From: a virus
Virus record (IMG/VR): IMGVR_UViG_3300043399_000361
Coordinates: 1-38,836 of that record
Length of the DNA stretch: 38,836 bases
Strand: one strand, 5' to 3'
A program made the translations under genes and the position numbers. The notes beneath the pieces were generated by a model that was not told the DNA's origin, made no database searches, and was given only the letters and a program-made list of their open reading frames with translations. Position 1 is the first letter of the stretch. Each line of letters starts with the position of its first letter. This document shows positions 1-7,079 of the stretch, piece after piece.

Positions 1-390
1 ACCGTCCAGGTTGGCACCGTCCAGGTTGGCACCGTCCAGGTTGGCACTGTCCAGGTTGGCACCGACCAGGTTGGCACCGACCAGGTTGGCACCGACCAGG
101 TTGGCACAGTCCAGGTTGGCACTGACCAGGTTGGCACCGTCCAGGTTGGCACCGCCCAGGTTGGCACCGCCCAGGTTGGCACCGCCCAGGTTGGCACGGA
201 CCAGGTTGGCACCGTCCAGGTTGGCACCGTCCAGGTTGGCACCGTCCAGGTTGGCACAGACCAGGTTGGCACCGCCCAGGTTGGCACCGTCCAGGTTGGC
301 ACGGACCAGGTTGGCACCGCCCAGGTTGGCACCGCCCAGGTTGGCACGGACCAGGTTGGCACCGTCCAGGTTGGCACCGTCCAGGTTGGC
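1..390. repeat. 15-bp tandem repeat array, left part (26 units)
   Basis: Twenty-six head-to-tail copies of a 15-bp unit (consensus accgtccaggttggc) run without interruption. Differences are confined to a few positions that change the fourth and fifth residues of the encoded pentapeptide. The near-identity at DNA level suggests recent expansion or strong homogenisation. The array continues at the right end of the window. Confidence 0.95.
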
Positions 391-495
391 ACGAGCAGAG
401 ACCGCTGCCTCCAGAGTCAAGCGTGTAGTGTTGCCCTCAGCCTCATGCGAGAACAGAACACTGCCGCCGAACCGGCATTTAATTTCAATCTTCAT
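1..495 (-). CDS. Pentapeptide-repeat protein, N-terminal part (continues at 38836)
   Basis: The reading frame starts at ATG 495 behind a GAGG motif and stays open to position 1 (165 codons). About 35 non-repeat residues (MKIEIKCRFGGSVLFSHEAE...) are followed by 26 tandem pentapeptides of the form A-N-L-[DVG]-[GRSC]. This is the A(D/N)LXX pattern known to fold as a right-handed quadrilateral beta-helix. Some family members (Qnr, MfpA) mimic DNA and protect gyrase; whether this one does is unknown. A non-repeat N-terminal cap before the array is, from memory, usual in phage proteins of this type. The gene is cut by the window edge and its C-terminal part lies at 38325-38836. A sigma70-like promoter lies just upstream at 545-573. 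Confidence 0.85.
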   Translation of the reverse strand, partial: MKIEIKCRFGGSVLFSHEAEGNTTRLTLEAAVSARANLDGANLDGANLVRANLGGANLGGANLVRANLDGANLGGANLVCANLDGANLDGANLDGANLVRANLGGANLGGANLGGANLDGANLVSANLDCANLVGANLVGANLVGANLDSANLDGANLDGANLDG

Positions 496-544
496 TTAGG
501 AACCTCAGCAAGTTTGGTTGCGATCGTTGTTTGACCGTGATTAG

Positions 545-586
545 ATTCTAGAGTGAAACTTGCATAGCGTAAACAGGTAATTTCAA
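545..586 (-). promoter_or_regulatory. Leftward sigma70-like promoter before the pentapeptide gene
   Basis: On the minus strand TTTACG (-35, 573-568) is separated by exactly 17 bp from TAGAAT (-10, 550-545). An upstream TTGAAA (586-581) lies five bases before TGTTTAC. The same three-part layout occurs at 4188-4229 and 30899-30940. Downstream of the -10 comes CTAATCACGGTCAA, which also follows the promoter at 30899. Confidence 0.75.
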
Positions 587-587
587 A

Positions 588-1463
588 TTATTTTGCGTCC
601 ATGTCCACCTTGTCCCTGAAGCCGAGGAACACTGGGAAGCGTGGCTTGTCCTTCACGCCAGTCGGCTGCGATTTGTACTTCACGACTTTGCCCATCAGGT
701 TGTCACCCATGGCCCATAGCAGTTGGCGCTGAGACTCCGTGAACCCGGTGCCGATGTCGAACTCGACGCCTGTCTTCAGGTCCTTGACCATGAGGGCGCC
801 TAGTGTCTGCTTGCCGACCTTGCCTGCCTTGTGGCTTGACCGCTCCAGTTGGCCCAGTTCGTTGCGCTTGGCCTCATTGGCATTGTGCTGAGCCTCACTG
901 AAGCCGATGACCTTGGCCTCTGCGTCGACAAAGCGCTTGACCTTGAGCAGCCACGCCTCCTTGGCAGTTGAACGGCCATGCTTGTACGGGCCATCTGGGT
1001 GGCGTAGCATGACGCCTTCGTAGCCCGCCGCAAGATAACTCTCCTCCCAAGTCAGGATGGCGCCCTCACGGTTGACCTTGTCATGTTGCACCTGCACAAA
1101 GTGGGTGTGCCGCTTTGTCCGTTTGAAAGCCATGTCCAAGCGCTTGGCAAACCCAGCGTCGTGGCTGAAGTCGTCGAACACGTAGAACTTCACCTTGGGC
1201 TGGCCCTCGATGCTCATGACGCCTGAGGTCGTCACTTGGAAGACCTCCTTGGCAATGGGCGACTCAACAATCAGTTCCCCATCGAGGCCATTGAACTCGT
1301 GATGACCAAACAGCAGTTGGACGTACTTGTTGGGGATCGGCTTCAAGGACCTGCCGACTGCGACCCCATCGATGATCAAGCAACGAATGCCGTCCAGCTT
1401 GGGGCTGAGCAGCATTGGGAACGGGATGACTGGGCCGGCAGGTGACGCGAGCATGGGTTTCAT
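588..1463 (-). CDS. ATP-dependent DNA ligase
   Basis: This 291-residue protein seals nicks in phage DNA during replication and repair through an enzyme-AMP intermediate. The adenylation motif KLDGIR is at residues 22-27, with Lys22 the expected AMP acceptor. DGELI (61-65), FYVFDDF (93-99), EGVMLR (149-154) and LLKVKR (172-177) fit the remaining nucleotidyltransferase motifs. A C-terminal OB-fold-like segment follows. The length is typical of small phage ligases. ATG 1463 follows a GAGG motif eight bases upstream. It is the last gene before the promoter-proximal gap preceding the pentapeptide gene. Confidence 0.9.
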   Translation of the reverse strand: MKPMLASPAGPVIPFPMLLSPKLDGIRCLIIDGVAVGRSLKPIPNKYVQLLFGHHEFNGLDGELIVESPIAKEVFQVTTSGVMSIEGQPKVKFYVFDDFSHDAGFAKRLDMAFKRTKRHTHFVQVQHDKVNREGAILTWEESYLAAGYEGVMLRHPDGPYKHGRSTAKEAWLLKVKRFVDAEAKVIGFSEAQHNANEAKRNELGQLERSSHKAGKVGKQTLGALMVKDLKTGVEFDIGTGFTESQRQLLWAMGDNLMGKVVKYKSQPTGVKDKPRFPVFLGFRDKVDMDAK

Positions 1464-1481
1464 AGTGGTACCTCGACGATG

Positions 1482-1958
1482 TCAACCTGCTGAGTGGCCT
1501 TGTCCTTGAACACTGCCAGACACGGAGGCGGTTGGTACCGAAGCACCCTCGCCAGAATGACTGGAAGCTGCTTGGGTACCAGGTACGCGACCAGCTGAGT
1601 TGTCGATTGATTCTTGGGCATGGCTGAATTCCTTCTTCATGTAGTATTTCAAACTGACCCGCATCGCTGCTTCGCGCAAGCGACTTGGGCTGCAGAGCTT
1701 CATGGCTTCAAAGCCGATGGCCAGAAGCGTCTCAAGCTCAGACCGTTCATCGTCGCCCCAGCCGATCAACTCAGCGATGCATTCCTGCAGGCGCTTGTCC
1801 TTCAGCTTGGAGGCAGCTTCAGCCACGTACTCGAGGTCCTCACGGCTCAGGTTGCCTCGACCACGAGTGATGGCTGTTGACCGGTTCGTGTAGAAAGTCA
1901 GCAGAGCATCGAAGTACTCGCGGCTGCCGACCTGCACGGTCTTAGGCTTCTTAGCCAT
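1482..1958 (-). CDS. Hypothetical protein, 158 aa
   Basis: No family recognised. The N-terminal two thirds (MAKKPKTVQVGSREYF...) look like a compact, charged helical domain. The last 45 or so residues are rich in Ser, Gly and Ala and look disordered. I chose ATG 1958 rather than the longer open frame because it overlaps the end of the DnaJ-like gene by eight bases, as is usual in this operon, and because the extension is only the shadow of that gene. It lies between the DnaJ-like and ligase genes, so an early replication-related role is possible but unproven. Confidence 0.7.
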   Translation of the reverse strand: MAKKPKTVQVGSREYFDALLTFYTNRSTAITRGRGNLSREDLEYVAEAASKLKDKRLQECIAELIGWGDDERSELETLLAIGFEAMKLCSPSRLREAAMRVSLKYYMKKEFSHAQESIDNSAGRVPGTQAASSHSGEGASVPTASVSGSVQGQGHSAG

Positions 1959-2229
1959 GACCCGAGCCTCCACACACTTGGCATGGCAGCTCGATCGAGG
2001 ACCAGCCCATGGTCTGTGTGACCTTGCCAGATCCCTTGCAGGACCCACATGGCTTCGGCTCGCCGGCTTCTTCCATGGCCGCCTTGTAGGCCTTCCTGAT
2101 CGTGTTGAACTCCACAGCATTGCCACCACGGTCTGGGTGATGGATCATGCAGAGTTCCCGCCACTTCGCCTTGACCTCGTCAGGCGTCGCGGTATCAGGA
2201 AGGCCCAGAGTCGCGAAAGCTTTGCTCAT
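1951..2229 (-). CDS. DnaJ-like J-domain protein with one zinc-binding cluster
   Basis: This 92-residue protein has an N-terminal J-domain with the invariant HPD motif at residues 31-33 (HHPDRGG), the site that stimulates Hsp70 ATPase. Two CxxCxGxG motifs follow, at 61-68 (CGSCKGSG) and 83-90 (CQVCGGSG), enough for one zinc centre. Cellular DnaJ has four such motifs plus large C-terminal domains, so this is a miniature version. It probably recruits host DnaK to a phage target, for example a replication complex. ATG 2229 overlaps the stop of the preceding membrane-protein gene (ATGA); an in-frame start five codons upstream is less likely. Confidence 0.85.
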   Translation of the reverse strand: MSKAFATLGLPDTATPDEVKAKWRELCMIHHPDRGGNAVEFNTIRKAYKAAMEEAGEPKPCGSCKGSGKVTQTMGWSSIELPCQVCGGSGHG

Positions 2230-2387
2230 TTGGCTAAGTCCCAACCGATCAGAAAGAAGATCCAGAGGACCTTCAGGATGAGGCCCAGGACTGGCAGCAG
2301 GATGACGACCGCGGCCAGACCAAAGATCCAGCCCAGAATCTCCTTGGACCAGTCGACCCAGGTGTAGAGGTAGCGTTTACGCTTCAT
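2226..2387 (-). CDS. Small membrane protein, 53 aa
   Basis: A basic start (MKRKRYLYTW) is followed by a long hydrophobic stretch from about residue 18 to 48 (GWIFGLAAVVILLPVLGLIL and onward), enough for one or two membrane spans. ATG 2387 lies behind GAGG and overlaps the end of the DUF3310 gene by 11 bases. The longer open frame upstream is a shadow of ThyX and DUF3310 coding sequence. No family recognised; early phage membrane peptides of this size often act on the host envelope or on superinfection, but nothing here shows that. Confidence 0.65.
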   Translation of the reverse strand: MKRKRYLYTWVDWSKEILGWIFGLAAVVILLPVLGLILKVLWIFFLIGWDLAK

Positions 2388-2637
2388 TGAGCACCTCATC
2401 GAGCTTGGTGGCGTACCAGATGGCCTTCTTGTTGTCTTGAACCGAGCTGTCCTTCTTGCCCAGGCGCCACTGGTACTTGATGACTTGACCGCGAAGGAAG
2501 CCGATGAACTGCTCCTTGCCCAGGGCGGCACGGATGGCATCAATGCACTCGACCCCGTTGTCGGTCTCAGCGTAGTGAGGCGGATGGTTGACCACGTCCT
2601 TGACAGGAGCGGCCGGCTTAGTGATCTTGCGTTGCAT
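2377..2637 (-). CDS. DUF3310 family protein
   Basis: This 86-residue protein carries the NHPPHY signature (residues 17-22) and the downstream pattern ECIDAIRA...FLRGQVIKY...WRLG typical of DUF3310, a small phage protein often labelled nucleotide kinase-like without biochemical proof. ATG 2637 lies behind a strong AGGAG and overlaps the end of thyX by 20 bases. Association with nucleotide-metabolism genes is common for the family and is seen here too. Confidence 0.85.
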   Translation of the reverse strand: MQRKITKPAAPVKDVVNHPPHYAETDNGVECIDAIRAALGKEQFIGFLRGQVIKYQWRLGKKDSSVQDNKKAIWYATKLDEVLNEA

Positions 2638-3286
2638 CGAGAATCTCCTGGAGTGATGGCATGACGTCGAGCAGAGCGAGGCGGCACATGATGGCAATCT
2701 CGCGGTGCTCCTTCTGGGTACCGTTGCCGGCACGGAGTTGGATGTAGTGGATCCAGCTGCGAACTGAGCCGGCCATGTAGAGACGCGAAGGAGTCAGTCC
2801 TTCAGGCAGCAGGGCACGAGCAACTTCTTTCGCAATGCCACGCTCCAAGGCCTGTTGGTACACGGCCGAGGTGTAGGCCGCGACTCCTGACTGCTTGTCG
2901 TCCCACCACAGCTTCAGGTCGTCGTTGTAGACTTCCACGCTGTTCTGGCGGTTCTTGTGATCTTGCAGACGGGGTTCACGCAAGACAGGCTCGTCCACGA
3001 CAGCTGCGTAGCGCTGGCTGAACTCTTGGAAGCTGAAGGACCGATGGCGCAGAATCTGACGGGCGATGTCGCGGGTTGTGGTAATCTGAATGACTGCATG
3101 AGCCATCTCGAAAGGCGACCAGTGTTGGTTGCGGACCAGATACTTGAGCAGGCGAGGAGCTGTGCTGTGGTTGGCTTGGTTCTCAGGGTTCGAGACCCGA
3201 GCGCAGTAGGCCACCAGCTCCTCGCCCGTCTGGACGCCTTCCAGCTCAACAGGCTGGGTGAACGCGATCAGACGGACTTGGCTCAT
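2618..3286 (-). CDS. thyX: Flavin-dependent thymidylate synthase
   Basis: ThyX makes dTMP from dUMP using FAD, NADPH and methylene-tetrahydrofolate. The 222-residue protein has the ThyX signature RHR-x2-S-x4-S-x-R at residues 80-92 (RHRSFSFQEFSQR), and an HWSPFEM segment (55-61) like the usual H-x-SPFEH. ATG 3286 overlaps the stop of the upstream gene by four bases, so the longer frame is rejected. A second, ThyA-type enzyme is encoded at 26371-27153. ThyX therefore probably supplies thymidylate while the ThyA relative does something else. Confidence 0.95.
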   Translation of the reverse strand: MSQVRLIAFTQPVELEGVQTGEELVAYCARVSNPENQANHSTAPRLLKYLVRNQHWSPFEMAHAVIQITTTRDIARQILRHRSFSFQEFSQRYAAVVDEPVLREPRLQDHKNRQNSVEVYNDDLKLWWDDKQSGVAAYTSAVYQQALERGIAKEVARALLPEGLTPSRLYMAGSVRSWIHYIQLRAGNGTQKEHREIAIMCRLALLDVMPSLQEILDATQDH

Positions 3287-3498
3287 TCTTCCGCATCCTT
3301 CGCGTCGGTCTCGGCGCACAAGGTGTTGATGAACTCAAGTAAGTCGGCCTTGGCGACCGGGATGTCGGTCTGCTCAATCTCAACGTCCTTCTTCTTGCAG
3401 TCCAACTGCTCAACCAGCGCATCGCGTGTGGCGCGAGCATCGGCGTTCGTGGCGGCGTAGCGCTTGGCACCAGGGCCTGTTACGAGGTAGCAACGCAT
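3283..3498 (-). CDS. Hypothetical protein, 71 aa
   Basis: A small acidic protein (MRCYLVTGPGAKRY...) with no family recognised. The N-terminal beta-rich stretch is followed by a helical part and an acidic tail (ETDAKDAEE). The gene is sandwiched between the gp49/66-family gene and thyX and overlaps the thyX start by four bases, so it is translationally coupled to it. Confidence 0.65.
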   Translation of the reverse strand: MRCYLVTGPGAKRYAATNADARATRDALVEQLDCKKKDVEIEQTDIPVAKADLLEFINTLCAETDAKDAEE

Positions 3499-3500
3499 GG

Positions 3501-3854
3501 TCAGTTACCTTCCACAATTTGAGAAGCGGCACGACCTGACAACAGGTTGCGCAGCGCGTAGCCTTCAAGCGACCAGATCTTGTCTCGAGCATTACGACGT
3601 GCAATGTCGCGACCAATCTGCTCGTCAAAGTTCTCAGGCGAGGCGGCAGCCGACTCACCAGTGACGTTGAAGCCATTCTTCAGCATCAAAAGGCAAACGG
3701 TCATGGTGGTACCTGGAAAGACGTGGTACTGCTCGCCAGCAATTTGTGCATCGATGTCGGCCGGTGTCAGGCGAGGCGCGTTGAGGCCTTTGGCTTGAAT
3801 CTGAGCCTCAAGTGCTTGCTCGTCCGATTGGACACTTGCATCACGATTGTTCAT
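3501..3854 (-). CDS. N4 gp49 / Sf6 gp66 family protein
   Basis: This 117-residue protein has the hallmark core of the family: YHVFPGTTMTVCLLMLKNGF at about residues 43-62, then VTGESA, SPENFDEQIGR and KIWSLEGYALRNLL. Members are widespread in phages, small, and of unproven function. ATG 3854 follows a strong AAGGAG. It lies just downstream of the terminator at 3881-3906, so its transcription depends on read-through. Confidence 0.85.
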   Translation of the reverse strand: MNNRDASVQSDEQALEAQIQAKGLNAPRLTPADIDAQIAGEQYHVFPGTTMTVCLLMLKNGFNVTGESAAASPENFDEQIGRDIARRNARDKIWSLEGYALRNLLSGRAASQIVEGN

Positions 3855-3880
3855 GTGAAACTCCTTACTTACATTCAGAT

Positions 3881-3906
3881 GAAAAGAAAGGAGACCGAAG
3901 TCTCCT
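3881..3906 (-). terminator. Rho-independent terminator, leftward
   Basis: On the minus strand a 7-bp stem AGGAGAC/GTCTCCT closes a TTCG tetraloop (3906-3889) and runs into TTTCTTTTC (3888-3880). A second small hairpin, GTCTGC-N3-GCAGAC, lies just upstream at 3907-3921. It follows the 68-aa gene at 3925-4131, which has its own promoter. Confidence 0.85.
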
Positions 3907-3924
3907 GTCTGCTTGGCAGACTGC

Positions 3925-4131
3925 TTACGCAGCTTCCTTGATGCCGTCCACGATGGACTTGAGCACGGCCTTGGTTGCCTTGGCAGCAGCCTTGTCTTCG
4001 GGCAGCTCGGCTTCCTTGACCACGGTCAGGACACGCTTGGTCTCGGCCTTCACAGCAGCAGCGACTTGCTTCTCGATAGCAGCTTGCACACCTTCGTCGG
4101 CCAGTGCGGCCTTGATCTCTTTTGCATTCAT
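3925..4131 (-). CDS. Small helical Ala/Lys/Glu-rich protein, 68 aa
   Basis: The sequence (MNAKEIKAALADEGVQAAIE...) is almost entirely Ala, Lys, Glu and Val and is predicted by eye to be helical, possibly coiled coil. No family recognised. ATG 4131 has an ideal AAGGAG seven bases upstream. The gene stands alone between a strong-looking promoter (4188-4229) and a terminator (3881-3906), so it is likely to be transcribed in excess over its neighbours. Confidence 0.75.
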   Translation of the reverse strand: MNAKEIKAALADEGVQAAIEKQVAAAVKAETKRVLTVVKEAELPEDKAAAKATKAVLKSIVDGIKEAA

Positions 4132-4187
4132 GATTCACTCCTTCAAGTGGTTGATAACGCGTTGGGAGAATTCCCTCAGCAGTTGCG

Positions 4188-4229
4188 ATTCTAATCTACG
4201 CCGCCATGGCTGTAAACATGCGGTTTCAA
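4188..4229 (-). promoter_or_regulatory. Leftward sigma70-like promoter before the 68-aa gene
   Basis: On the minus strand TTTACA (4216-4211) is followed after 17 bp by TAGAAT (4193-4188), a near-consensus pair. TTGAAA (4229-4224) lies five bases upstream of TGTTTAC. The upstream element overlaps the last codons of the primase-helicase gene. Confidence 0.75.
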
Positions 4230-6328
4230 TATTTTGCGGCTTTTTGCCCGCTTTGTTTCTTCGACCAGTCTTCCAAGTGCTTCACAGCAGCTTGCGGAGC
4301 AGCCTCAGTCATCCAGAACTCGATGTTGCGCAACGCGTACAAGCGACCTTGCCCACCGTCGGCCAAGCGGATCGGCTTGCCACCACATATCTGACGGACT
4401 CCGGCCCGTGCCAGCTCGCGACCCAGTCCGTTGGCAGTGGTTCCGGTCTTACCACTCGGATCGTAGAACTGCAGCAGCTCCTTGCTCGTGAACAGGTCCT
4501 TGTCCACCACGATCTCGCCCACCTTGAGGACGTGGTTCGGCGTGGCCAAGAGCTGACGTACCCAACCGGCCAGGTCACTCTGCACGTTGGCGATCATGCG
4601 TTCCTTGGCCGCTGTCTTGAAGGCAGGAGCAGCCGGGTTGAAGTCGCCGGTGTCACGGTTCAGCAGGTAGTGGAAGACTGCCTTGCTGCCGCCCGTGTCC
4701 AGCCACAGGTCATAGTTCATGTAGAACTCTTCGTCCATGGGGCCTACCTGCACCTCGTGGATGAAGAAGCGGCGGTCGTCGTCTTCAAGGAAGAACGAGT
4801 CAGGATGGTTGGCCGTGAAGAAGTAGTTGATACAGTCAGGCACGACGTAGGTTGGCACGTACTTGCCGTTAACTCGGAGTTCCCGCTGCGTGATAAGCTT
4901 CTTCAAGAAGTCGGCATCAGCCCGCTTGTTAGATCCGGTCACGTCGTCGCCCATGACGAACTGCTTGCCCTCAGCCCACTCGTTGAATGAATTGTGCAAG
5001 TCCATCTGGCTAATCTCGGTGAAGTTCTGTCCGTAGATTCTGCCTAGCGTGTAGCCGATCAGCGACTTACCGGTGCCGTGACGGATGCCGTGTAGGACCG
5101 CTGAGCTGAACAGCTTCGTACCCGGATGCTGCAGCGGGTAGGCGCACCAGTTGAGAAACCAGTTCATGGCCTCAGGTTCACTGCCCTTAAAGATGTGAGA
5201 GACCAGCTCCAAGAACGGCGTGACGTCGTCCTCAACCGGCTCGACACCCCAGCCTGGCCAGATGTTGAACATGGGACGCGGCTCAGCGATGAAGCGGCCG
5301 TCGCCTGGCTTGTACGTGATCTTCGTGACCTCAGTCCGCAACGGCCACTTGAGCCAGGCAGCAGCAGCTGAGACCGCCTTGAAGGAGACGGTACCGTCTT
5401 GCTTAAGGCTCCGCTCGTGGTAGTTCAGGGGCGCCTGCAAGTGCTCCTTGAATGCGGATGGTGATGCTTTGAACCGAGTGTCTTGGTCAACGATGAGACC
5501 AGGGTCTTGGACATAGACGTATTTCTCATTGAGCCCCCAAAGCGGCGCGGTCAGGCCCAGCGGCTCGGCTTCTGTGAGGAGTCCGCGGAACATCGAGACG
5601 GCTGAGGGGCCGGCGTGCACAAGGAAGTCATCCAGTCCCACCTTCTCCAGGCCAGGCAGCTGAGGCAGTGAGACCAGATGGACAAAGCAGCCGCGACGGT
5701 GCAGCTCTTCACCGAGCTCACGAAGGGCTGCGCACACCATGGGGTTGGTCTTGTAGTCGCTGTCGAAGCAGATGTAGACGTTGCGCTTGGTCCACTTGAC
5801 AAGGTCGAGGCTGGGGAGCCAGTCGAGTCCCAGCTTGTGGCTGCGCCAGTTGTACACGCCACCCAGCCCGATGGTGGGGAAGCCTTCCTTGCAGGCCTTG
5901 GCGGCTTTGAGCTCGCCTTCAGTAAGGATCAGCGGCTGGTCCGTGTCGCCGAGGATGGCTGACCAGTCTTGGTTGCCTGGGTAGTAGGCGACTGGTGCCG
6001 TGTTGGGTTCTTGCACGTACCTGACAGGCTTCTTCTCGGCCAGAGCTGCGAAGTCAGTCGGCGTCTCGAGGTACCTGATGCGATAGAACGGCTTGGCGCC
6101 TGGCCAGTCCGAGATGGGGAACCCTGCAGGATCGAGGTACTCGATCTTCAAGCTGCAGAGTTGCTTGAATGCTTGGTGATGTTGAGCTGTCTGCTGAGCG
6201 CTGAGCGCCGTCATCTTCAGTAGCTTGGCGTCTTCGAGAGTGAGTCCACTTCCCTTGAGCTTGGTTTCTACTAGTGCAGTTGCTTTGTGGTCGGTGGTTG
6301 GAGCCACCTTCTTTGTCTTCGTTGCCAT
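4226..6328 (-). CDS. Primase-helicase (Toprim-like DUF3854 plus SF3-like helicase)
   Basis: This 700-residue protein probably primes and unwinds DNA at the phage fork. The N-terminal half has a Toprim-like segment with LILTEGELKAAKA (133-145) and YICFDSD (185-191), as in DUF3854 primase-type proteins. The C-terminal half is an AAA/SF3-like helicase of the DUF5906 type: Walker A HGTGKS (417-422), Walker B-like FVMGDDV (457-463), sensor YFFTANHPD (502-510) and an arginine-finger-like DDRRF (517-521). It follows the HNH gene by four bases. It is one of the first genes of the leftward unit, consistent with an early replication role. Confidence 0.88.
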   Translation of the reverse strand: MATKTKKVAPTTDHKATALVETKLKGSGLTLEDAKLLKMTALSAQQTAQHHQAFKQLCSLKIEYLDPAGFPISDWPGAKPFYRIRYLETPTDFAALAEKKPVRYVQEPNTAPVAYYPGNQDWSAILGDTDQPLILTEGELKAAKACKEGFPTIGLGGVYNWRSHKLGLDWLPSLDLVKWTKRNVYICFDSDYKTNPMVCAALRELGEELHRRGCFVHLVSLPQLPGLEKVGLDDFLVHAGPSAVSMFRGLLTEAEPLGLTAPLWGLNEKYVYVQDPGLIVDQDTRFKASPSAFKEHLQAPLNYHERSLKQDGTVSFKAVSAAAAWLKWPLRTEVTKITYKPGDGRFIAEPRPMFNIWPGWGVEPVEDDVTPFLELVSHIFKGSEPEAMNWFLNWCAYPLQHPGTKLFSSAVLHGIRHGTGKSLIGYTLGRIYGQNFTEISQMDLHNSFNEWAEGKQFVMGDDVTGSNKRADADFLKKLITQRELRVNGKYVPTYVVPDCINYFFTANHPDSFFLEDDDRRFFIHEVQVGPMDEEFYMNYDLWLDTGGSKAVFHYLLNRDTGDFNPAAPAFKTAAKERMIANVQSDLAGWVRQLLATPNHVLKVGEIVVDKDLFTSKELLQFYDPSGKTGTTANGLGRELARAGVRQICGGKPIRLADGGQGRLYALRNIEFWMTEAAPQAAVKHLEDWSKKQSGQKAAKY

Positions 6329-6332
6329 TGGT

Positions 6333-6842
6333 CTACTTCGCCCCTTTGGTGAGATTGTCTTGAGCCCAAAGAGGACGCAGGTTTGAAAGCGCGTTTATGA
6401 TTTTTGGGTCTGTGATACCTTCGTTAAGGAAGGAGGAAACTGGCTTGACGTGGTCAATGTGCCAAGCCCCTCGATTCTGCCAACTCATTCCTAGTTCAAA
6501 TTGTGCTTCAATGTGGGAACAAAGATCCTTTGCCGAATACCCAAGGATCTTCTTTGACGGGAATTTTTTCGCCGTTGGCGAAACTCTGCGAATAAGCCCG
6601 CGCATATTGTTGCGCAACCTTGACAATATATTACCCCGGTGGTATTCTCTAATTTCGCTATTGCGCTGCTCACGATACTCAGGTTCTAGTAACCGAATTC
6701 TTCGATGTTCAGAGCAGCACTGTTTGCACCATGGTTGGAGACTGTCTTCCGTCCTAGCATGTTTGCTGAACTCAGCAAGTGGTTTGGTTGAAAGACATTT
6801 CGAGCATTGTTTCATTGATTGGGGGTCCTTAGTTATCGTCAT
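6333..6842 (-). CDS. HNH endonuclease, probably a homing type
   Basis: This 169-residue protein has an N-terminal zinc-binding part (CSKC ... CKQC, about residues 13-41). The C-terminal HNH core reads HIDHVKPVSSF (about 128-138) followed by NALSNLRPLWAQDNLTKGAK (about 150-169). ATG 6842 follows GAGG; an alternative ATG at 6815 lies closer to the zinc fingers. Its sequence is visibly more AT-rich than its neighbours, as expected for a mobile nuclease gene. It is the first gene of the leftward transcript. Confidence 0.85.
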   Translation of the reverse strand: MTITKDPQSMKQCSKCLSTKPLAEFSKHARTEDSLQPWCKQCCSEHRRIRLLEPEYREQRNSEIREYHRGNILSRLRNNMRGLIRRVSPTAKKFPSKKILGYSAKDLCSHIEAQFELGMSWQNRGAWHIDHVKPVSSFLNEGITDPKIINALSNLRPLWAQDNLTKGAK

Positions 6843-6892
6843 GCCTGCCTCAGCGTGTCAGGCTAACCATCATGCTCAGCCAGAATGGTAGG

Positions 6893-6964
6893 TGTCAGTC
6901 GGGCAAGTCTTTGCTGAGGAGACGACGTAGACCCACTAGAGGAGAACGACACACCCGACTGACA
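6893..6964. repeat. 11-bp inverted repeat in the leftward leader
   Basis: The arms TGTCAGTCGGG (6893-6903) and CCCGACTGACA (6954-6964) are perfectly complementary and enclose 50 bases. The element lies between the leftward promoter (6971-6999) and the first leftward gene, so the leader RNA could fold into a long stem-loop; it could also be a protein-binding site. Confidence 0.6.
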
Positions 6965-6970
6965 AGACAG

Positions 6971-6999
6971 ATTGTAGCTCGGCTGTCGCTTTCCGTAAA
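6971..6999 (-). promoter_or_regulatory. Leftward sigma70-like promoter for the early unit
   Basis: On the minus strand TTTACG (6999-6994) is separated by 17 bp from TACAAT (6976-6971), preceded by TG to give TGTTTACG as in the other leftward promoters. The upstream TTGAAA element found at the other three is missing here. It is placed to transcribe the HNH and primase-helicase genes. Confidence 0.7.
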
Positions 7000-7079
7000 C
7001 AATGGATTACAGGCTGAGTAGAACACTGACTACACTGTGAAGAAAGCTGTTATAGATCAAGCACTTAGCTCACTTGGCT

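Noticed and set aside
1-390. CRISPR-like array
   Set aside because: Units are 15 bp, contiguous, without spacers, and encode pentapeptides.
11-499. Plus-strand 162-aa repeat ORF (APSRL type)
   Set aside because: It is the antisense reading of the 15-bp array; the minus frame gives the known ANLxx pentapeptide with proper N- and C-terminal domains and a promoter.
3812-4990. 392-aa plus ORF
   Set aside because: Shadow of the 68-aa gene and primase-helicase; crosses the terminator and promoter of the other strand.
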